Below are positions 57,661 to 64,000 of a DNA stretch of 64,000 nucleotides, one piece after another; positions within the stretch are counted from its first letter, which is position 1, and every line of letters starts with the position of its first letter. The stretch is from NCBI GenBank assembly GCA_027943335.1, contig BSBK01002928.1:402501-466500 (forward strand). The letters run 5' to 3'. The notes beneath the pieces are model-generated. The model saw only the letters and a program-made list of their open reading frames with translations. It had not been told where the DNA came from and ran no database searches. This DNA comes from Chamaecyparis obtusa. Its lineage: Eukaryota > Streptophyta > Pinopsida > Cupressales > Cupressaceae. The translations under genes and the position numbers were made by a program.

Positions 57661-57991
57661 TAGAGAACACCTTTATATAAAAAAATAAAAGAATCAAGAA
57701 ATCAAAAAATAAAACTAAAGAGAAATAATATATCCTATGGTGAAAACCACTTTGGTGGCACCTTGGGAAAGTACCATGGTGAAAATTGGACAACTGGTGC
57801 CATGTGTAGTGGTTTTTCCCCTTCTTCCTTTAGAATTATGCTGTGCCATATCACCTCCTACTCATCCGCCTATTTCTTCATAATAAAATCATCATTCCCA
57901 TGATGGCTTCTTGTTGTTCTACACTTCATCCATCTACCCACTAGTTCTCCATCTATAATAATCTTTTCATCATCCTTACACCACCCATAAT
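57661..57991. other. Non-coding remnant after the integrase fragment
   Basis: It includes an imperfect inverted repeat: GGTGAAAACCACTTTGG (57739) against GGTGCCATGTGTAGTGGTTT (57797). Probably the 3' untranslated part of the same element. Confidence 0.4.
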
Positions 57992-58714
57992 ATGTTAGAG
58001 CATGTATATTTGTTGCATTAGGCATATTGCATATGTTGCATTAATGAATTGTGCACATGCTCAAGGATATTCTCTTGCATAGTTGAGTACATGTTTACAC
58101 ATTCATGCTCAATCTTAATTTCACTTGGTTGAGCCTAAATTTATGATAGTATAGTCTAATTGGGCTCTAGTTTTCACATTATACATATCATGCACTTTTA
58201 GTTTGCATATCTATCTCTAGTTTGTTATTTTTAGTTTTAGGTATCTTTTGCATATTTCTAGGACTATTACTTTCTATAAAAGAAATGATCTCTTCATTGA
58301 AATTCATCTTGCACATTGTATTCTTTTTTCACTTGAGGAGTATAAAAATTCTTTCTTGATATCCTTACTTGTGGAAGGTGTTTTTTTTATTTGATCCTTA
58401 GGTGCTTGTGTTGTAAACTTCAACAAGTTATCAAAACATGGATTCAACAAAACCCTTCTCAATATTTAAGGGTTTCTTGTTGATTTGAGGTTTTATATGG
58501 TCTTTGCAGGAGGCTTTGTTCTTTCTTTTTGTGAGGGTGTTCTCTTAAAATTATTTAGCATGAGAAATTTCACTCCATCTCCATCTCCTTTTTTCTCAAT
58601 CTAGTTATTATTCCTCCAAGACAAAGAAGAAGTCACGTGAGCCTTGTAGTTTTGTCTCAAGGTGGCACATGCAATCAACAAGTGTTAGATGAGAATAGAG
58701 GCTTTAGAGGAGGG
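57992..58714 (+). repeat. Probable Ty3 LTR fragment with TATA box
   Basis: A TG start (TGTTAGAGCATGT at about 57992) follows the integrase remnant. TCTATAAAAG at about 58273-58282 is a good TATA box, followed at about 25-30 bases by ordinary transcript-like sequence. The right end is covered by the LTR that begins at 58715. No partner LTR is in the window. Confidence 0.4.
58273..58282 (+). promoter_or_regulatory. TATA box in the LTR fragment
   Basis: TCTATAAAAG stands within the LTR-like fragment in the position expected for the U3/R boundary. The call depends on the LTR assignment. Confidence 0.4.
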
Positions 58715-59905
58715 TGTTAGTATTATAAGGCACTAAGAGGGGGCGGGTGTGAATCCGTGCATCCATAAATATGAAACTTTTAAAAATTATCTTCTACAAT
58801 AACCAACATGCAAATGCTAAAATAACAATGAAGCATAACATATAAATCATTCACACACAATGAAAACAAGACACAATATTTTTTACCATTGAAACCCTGT
58901 TAGAGGGATACAACCATATGTGGGAATGATGTCCATGAATTTCACTAGTGCACTGATGAAACCTACCATGTTAGGAGCAATTGCAATAAACCCTTCTGAG
59001 GTTATACCTGGTTAAAAGTACTTATAATCCAGTTAAGAAATACAATAGTCATGTTAAATACTACCCTATCAAGGGATTTAAAAATCCTTTTGAGATTTCA
59101 CCTTGTTAGAGGATTTATACTTAAGATCATGTTAAAGATCTTCCTCACCTTGTTAGAAGTGACCCTGTTAAAGGATTTAGCTTGCCAATTTGTTAGAATC
59201 AAGTAAAGAATGATCTGATGTTTGCACTCAATGCATGAAATATCCAATGTATTCCTGATCAATTTCACTTCTTTGAACACTTTACTTCCTCTATACTATC
59301 TTCAACCATCTCTATCAGTCACCACATACCATCGCAACAACATACTTAATGATTTTATTAACCATTTATATACTTGTTCTAGGTCGGTGCTAGAACCCTA
59401 AAATAAAATACAAGTTGGACTCAAATCCAACTTAACATATGAGAGAGAATGCCAAAATAAAAATTCAACATCCTTTATGTCGGCCTCAAACATCAAAACT
59501 TAAAAACATGTTGGCCAACCACTTACATTTGACTACAACATCGACCTAACCAACTATACTAACCGATATACTATTCTAATTGTCAGTATCACTTCAATCC
59601 TTAATAATGATTCAAATATTCAAACTAACTAATGCGATCATAGAATTAGTCAAATATACCCTTGTAGATAATGTTAGTATGATTGCACACCTTAACTCGA
59701 TCTCTAACTTCAGATCTGGTCTTCTGAATCCTTCACACTATCTTTTTACTGATTGACTAAACACTTAGTTTCTTCTGCATTTGATCCTTCAATACCATTG
59801 GTAAATATGATCTCTTAACATCAACATAGCATGTTTCCATAAATGAAAACACCACAATACACTCATGTGATCAAAACACATATCACCTTCATCAAAATGC
59901 CAACA
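58715..59905 (-). repeat. 3' LTR of the SIRE-like Copia element
   Basis: Ends TG/CA are present on both sides and the PPT is adjacent. No second LTR is in the window. Confidence 0.65.
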
Positions 59906-59912
59906 ATCTGCC

Positions 59913-61774
59913 CCTTTAGCATTGATGACAACACTTATAAAAATTTTCTACTAAGTGCCAACAATACATATCTCCCTTGAGAATTATAATAATTACAAAC
60001 ATGATGCATCCTAAAGATCTTATCCAACTACTACTACTACTCCCCCATGCTATACGTAACAATTTTTCTAACACTAGTACTACTCCCTCTTTGACAACAA
60101 TGACGAAGGTGGTATAAGATATGCAAAAAGAAAAAAATTATTAATCAACAGTATCATAGTACAATTTACAATCTACTGAATATCTAGTAGAAATTCATCT
60201 TCAGCACTTGCCAATCACTGACCCATGACTTGTGTAAATTCTCCAAAATAAGTATCTTTCCATGAAGCAAAAATGCTAAGTCCTCTAATCCTTCAACTAT
60301 TTTTAGTAGGCAAGGTGGTAAGGCTTGCTCAACTTCCTTCTGACTCTGCAATAGAATGCCTAATTTTGGAATCAAAATGCTCTATAATTCCATCAAATTT
60401 CCAAGTCTCTTATCTTGTTCATCTCTATAGTTTTTCAATTTTTGATTTATCTTTCCTACCTCAACTCCAAAAGATGTAGCAGACATATTAATGAGATCAC
60501 AATTTTGTGACAAAACATTCAGCTCCTATTGAGCTTCACCCTTTTTCTTTTAAAGATCTTTCATAAAAATGAGTAAAATCACAAACAATCTTCAATGTCT
60601 TACCTCCTTCAAGTAATGCTTCCTTAATATGGATCACAACCAATATAAGAGTGTTCCTATCTTGGGCAATGAACTACGATAATTTCTCTAATCTTTTCTT
60701 TTCATAGACTTTTTATGTGTTTACTATTGCAACATCCTCCAAATTTTGATCTCCTCACTGGTAGTTGTGATTAACATTCCTAAATACTCAATCGGAGTAT
60801 CCTTCTCATCATACTCTAACTTTGGCATCAAGTTGGGAAATATGTCTCTGGGTTTCATTATGAATTGTTCCTCCTGCTTGAGCTTATCTTTCTTGGCATT
60901 AGACTTGATCCCCATAGAAAAGTTGATCATTTCCTCTAGGCTCATTGTGTTCAATTCAACTTGTCTCTTGATCGGTATATCATCATCATCTACTCTCATA
61001 TTTTACAATGAATAAGGTGGTGTATTTTCTTGTTCTTTTCCTATCATTACCTCCTCTTGTTTTATTTGCACAACATTATCTGTATCCTCCTTTTCTTCTT
61101 CTTGATCTCTCTATTGATCATTTGTAGGAATATTTTCTTGTTCACCATTGGTCATAGCTTGACTAGTACCCATGTTCATTGGTTCTTCCTTTTTCTCCTT
61201 AGGTTCATATTGTGTATCCATAGCAAGGATATCACCTGAATAATTTATTTCATCTATGAGTTCCTCAAGTATGACCTTCACAAAATTAATAGTAAAACCT
61301 TCATCTGTTTGAGTAACTACTGGATCATCTTCTTATTCTTTTATTTATTCCTCATCCTTTGTGTCTTTTAATATACCCAAGTGTTTCATCAATATCTCCA
61401 TAGTTTCATCTTGAACTCCAAGAGACTCACCACACAATAATATTTTTAATCTCTTCTTGGTCTTGAATAATGGTCTTGTTTCTACAAGTATCTTCTTCAT
61501 TTCTTCTTTTGTCAATTTTGGTTAAATTTACAGTAGAACATACTAAATCAAATCCTTATCCTATTTGATTGCAGTATGCCACCTAGAATCAATTTTATTA
61601 TACAAGGAGGTAGGTATTTGTCCTTGTAACTCCATAAAAGATAGGCTAAACTTGTTCATGCTATATACTACAACATATTCAATTTTTTCTTGTTCCTCCA
61701 TTCCAAATTTATCATAATACTTGTTAACTCCAACAAGTGTACGCCACTTTCTCACTTCATTGATAATCTTATTG
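59913..61774 (-). pseudogene. Accessory ORF upstream of the 3' LTR (SIRE-like), broken
   Basis: Pieces on the minus strand at 61561-61774, 60724-60999 and 60184-60375, with readable frame between some of them, give a protein rich in E, K, D and I. Examples are LYNKIDSRWHTAIK, MKKILVETRPLFKTKKRLKI and MSLEEMINFSMG. It occupies the place of the extra, sometimes called env-like, ORF of SIRE elements between pol and the LTR. I see no signal peptide, transmembrane segment or catalytic motif. The frame at 61775-61830 belongs to the inserted LTR, not to this ORF. Confidence 0.4.
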
Positions 61775-62084
61775 TGTGTTAAGGAAAGCACCTTCATAGG
61801 GTTAGTATTGCAAATAAATGAATAAATCAACTAAATTACCACAAAGAGTAAGCTATTTAAGTAAATAATTTACAATTAAGCACTTCATGGATCTCTATTT
61901 TGGGATGCTAAAGCAAAGCTCTTAGAAAGCTTCCATTAGTGATAGTCCTAAAATGAGAATGAATGATAAAGAAACTAAAAATTTCAATTCCAAATGAAAT
62001 TAGCCTTAATTAGTCCTAGATTTGCATTTCGAGCTATAAATTACAAGAGGTTTGATGCTATTCTCAGATTTATGGATGATTATT
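61775..62084 (-). repeat. LTR fragment related to the outer element's LTR
   Basis: From TGTGTTAAGGAAAGCACC the sequence follows the LTR at 1280-1497 and 9419-9530: CCTTCATAG.ATTAGTATTG, then TATTTA, then ATTAAGCA, CTCTTAG, and TACAAGAGGTTTGATGC. It is diverged. It cuts into the SIRE-like ORF at about 61774 and is itself cut at 62084 by the next element, so the rest lies outside the window. Confidence 0.7.
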
Positions 62085-62759
62085 TGACACAGGAACATCT
62101 CAGGTCCTTGGTAATCCCGTGTCACCAAAAAGATGTTTGTAGTTTTATGCTTTGTTCGGTTCCTTCTTTGACCAAGTTGGTTCGATGTTGCTCGGTTTCC
62201 TTTGTTCACCGGTGTTGGTCGGTTATCTATCTGGCACTCAATTATTTCCCTTGGCGCTTAGTGATGCTTGTCTGGCACTCAGTTATCCTTTCTTACTAAG
62301 TTGTTTATTTTGGATTTATTTTGAGGCCGACTTGTGCATTTAATTTGGGTTGCGGATTTAATGTTGGTATCCATCATTGGGAAGCGTGTGGACCTAGATT
62401 CAATCATTCCATCCATTGATTGTGGATCTAAAGGCTGACTTGAATTGGTAGCCTCTTGTATAAATGTAGTTGTTTGGTTAGAGTCTTAGGGAGATATTTT
62501 TTGTTAGAAGATAGAAGATAGAAAATTAGAGATTGTTGGTAGATCCTCGCATGTTGGAGGACTTCTATACTTGATTGTAATATCTGGCCTAAACTGGGAA
62601 GGACTTATAGCCTAACATATATGAATCAATTGAAGCAAATATATGAAAGTGATCTTCATTCTCTCTCTCTCTCACTATTTTTTCTTCCGTGTGTTGTTCT
62701 ACAAGGTGGATTTGGTTAGGGTGTTCTTTTGGCCCCTCTCCCCATCTACCCTTGTGTCA
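62085..62759 (+). repeat. 5' LTR of the second chromovirus
   Basis: The ends are set by the inverted TGACACA/TGTGTCA and the adjoining PBS. A CT-dinucleotide run lies at about 62661-62674. Confidence 0.7.
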
Positions 62760-62938
62760 GGTGGTATTAGAGAGAGGTGAGATTTGGATCTAGGTTTGTG
62801 AATATAGGTTTGAAGGTTCCTTATTATGAAGCCCTAGTTGATTTTTTGTAGGGTAGCAGATTGCGATCTGGCCTGCAATTGCAGAGGGTTTTCAAGATGG
62901 TTTGTGGGAGGTGAGGTACGGATCTAGGATTGGAAGAC

Positions 62939-64000
62939 ATGTTGAGACAACTCACTACTAGATTAGAAGCTGTTGAAACAACCCAGAGAAGAGGAAGACA
63001 TCTAGAAGATGTTAGTGATGATGAAATTAAGGTAGAACAAGGTGATGTAGAACCTGCACCTATGATGGATTAGGGTGAGGAAAGATTCTTGAAGGATTTG
63101 ATAAGTCTGAAGTCTACACCACATTTTAATCCTCTTGAGTATAGTGGAAAACTATATTCTGGTGAATTGGTGGACTAGATCACTGAGATGGAAAAGTATT
63201 TTGAGTATGAAAATGTACTAGAGGAAAAGAAGGTGAAAATCGCAAGCATAAAGTTGAAAATTCATGCATCCTTGTGGTGGGAACATCTGCAATTAGATAG
63301 AAATAGGAAAGACAAAGAAAAAATCAAGGTATGGAATAAAATGGTGAATAAATTAAAAGGAAAGTTCTTACCGTGCAATTATCAAATTAACCTAGTTAGG
63401 TGAATGAAAAGTTTGGGGCAGAAAGATAGCTCGGTAAAAGAATATACTAAGGAATTCTATAGATTAGATATAAGATCTAGACATGATGAAGATGATGTGG
63501 ACAAAATTGCTAGATACCTGAATGGTTTGAGAGTTTCCATCCAAGAAGAAATCAGTTTGGTCAAATTGGAGAACATTGAAGAGACTTATCAATTTGCATT
63601 GAAAGCTGAGGAGAAATTGAACAAGAGACATGAGAAAAGACAAAGAGGTAGAGGTGGTAGATTCTCTAGGGGAAGAGGTAGATCTTATGGTGAAAATAGT
63701 AGATTTGAACATGAAAAGAAAAATCTAGATAAAGGAAAGACCGAGTGGAAAGGTGAAAGTTCATCTAGAGGCAGAGGTAGTAACTACCAAGGTGGTTATA
63801 ATAGAAGTGGTTTCTGAGGAACTTGTTACAATTGTGGAGAAGAAGGACATAGATCATATGAGTGTACACATGCAAGTAAGAAGGATGGTAATAGTAGAAA
63901 TGATTTGGTGCAAGAAGAGTCACCGAATGAACCTGAGAAGGAGAATAACTTGATGGTAAGGAGAGAACTTTGGAGTGAAAGTAATAAGGAAGATCTGGTG
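62939..64000 (+). pseudogene. Chromovirus gag (partial), four stop codons
   Basis: The ATG at 62939 lies 177 bases after the PBS start. The frame contains a coiled coil (LRQLTTRLEAVE), FLKDLISLKSTPHFNPLEYS, then MEKYFEYENV, LKIHASLWWEHLQLD and KEYTKEFYRLDIRSRHDED, as in the chromovirus gag at 46749. An R/G-rich stretch (63640-63810) precedes the zinc knuckle CYNCGEEGHRSYEC (about 63827-63868), CX2CX4HX4C. Stops are TAG 63071, TAG 63176, TGA 63401 and TGA 63815, with no frameshift. The gene continues past the window. Confidence 0.85.

Larger units (their letters stand above)
58715..61774 (-). mobile_element. SIRE-like Copia element, 3' part (minus strand)
   Basis: An LTR of 1,191 bases (58715-59905) reads on the minus strand TGTTGGCATTTTGATG ... 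TACTAACA. It is preceded by a PPT-like AAAGGGGCAGAT (complement of 59906-59917). Both features are typical of SIRE/Maximus-type Copia 3' ends, as is the phrase ending in CACCCGCCCCCTC near 58730-58760. Upstream in the element is a long, lysine- and glutamate-rich broken ORF. Pol is not in the window, because an LTR of another element cuts the sequence at 61775. Confidence 0.65.
62085..64000 (+). mobile_element. Second chromovirus-type Ty3 element (5' part, runs off window)
   Basis: An LTR at 62085-62759 begins TGACACAGG and ends CCTTGTGTCA, so it has a 7-base terminal inverted repeat TGACACA. TGGTATTAGAGAG, a PBS close to the tRNA-Met complement, starts at 62762. A gag gene follows from 62939. 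No 3' LTR is in the window, so the end and TSD cannot be seen; the base before the LTR is in TTATT. Confidence 0.8.

Noticed and set aside
1..64000. tRNA, rRNA, snRNA or intact host protein gene
   Set aside because: None was found by eye. A tRNA or Rfam scan and a protein search against plant proteomes would be decisive; a hit outside the named elements would change this.

Overview
This window looks like nuclear DNA of a large-genome seed plant. A conifer or other gymnosperm is plausible, but that is inference from the density of old, nested LTR retrotransposons, the low GC and the absence of intact host genes. No bacterial, organellar, rRNA or tRNA gene is visible. Nearly all of the 64 kb can be read as transposable elements inside other elements. 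Boundaries were fixed where possible by paired LTRs (TG...CA), 5-bp target-site duplications (TSDs), primer-binding sites (PBS) and polypurine tracts (PPT).

Layout. (1) 1-1279: 3' end and LTR of a Copia element entering from the left. (2) 1280-17981: a four-level nest. A Ty3-type element on the minus strand with a broken gag and no visible pol has a LINE-like unit (1498-9409, 9-bp TSD) in its 3' LTR. That unit is split by a minus-strand LTR element A (3934-9149), which is itself split by a minus-strand non-autonomous LTR element B (4894-7595). The intact partner LTR at 17156-17981 shows the empty site of the LINE. (3) 17982-25100: a decayed Copia element interrupted by element C (22508-25044), a relative of B. 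(4) about 26000-54780: a broken hAT transposase gene (plus strand) facing a broken gene with a G-patch and coiled coil (minus strand). The first is split by a 12.3-kb Ty3/Tat element (26871-39201, LTRs of about 2.93 kb). The second is split by a chromodomain Ty3 element (45133-52992). A fold-back element lies at 53945-54265. (5) 54780-61774: fragments of Copia, Ty3 integrase and a SIRE-like Copia 3' end with an extra ORF. (6) 61775-64000: an LTR related to the one at 1280, interrupted by a second chromovirus-like element whose gag runs off the window.

The best preserved coding unit is the Tat-like gag-pol at 29965-36078. It is one reading frame of about 2,038 codons with 13 internal stop codons and no frameshift. 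It carries two RNase H domains: an archaeal-type one ahead of the reverse transcriptase keeps its acidic residues, while the one behind the reverse transcriptase has lost some. Candidates for undescribed biology are the hAT and G-patch gene pair with shared flanking motifs, the LINE-like unit with a long ORF downstream of its RNase H, a PPR-like gene fragment inside element A, and the B/C non-autonomous family with a duplicated conserved non-coding module.
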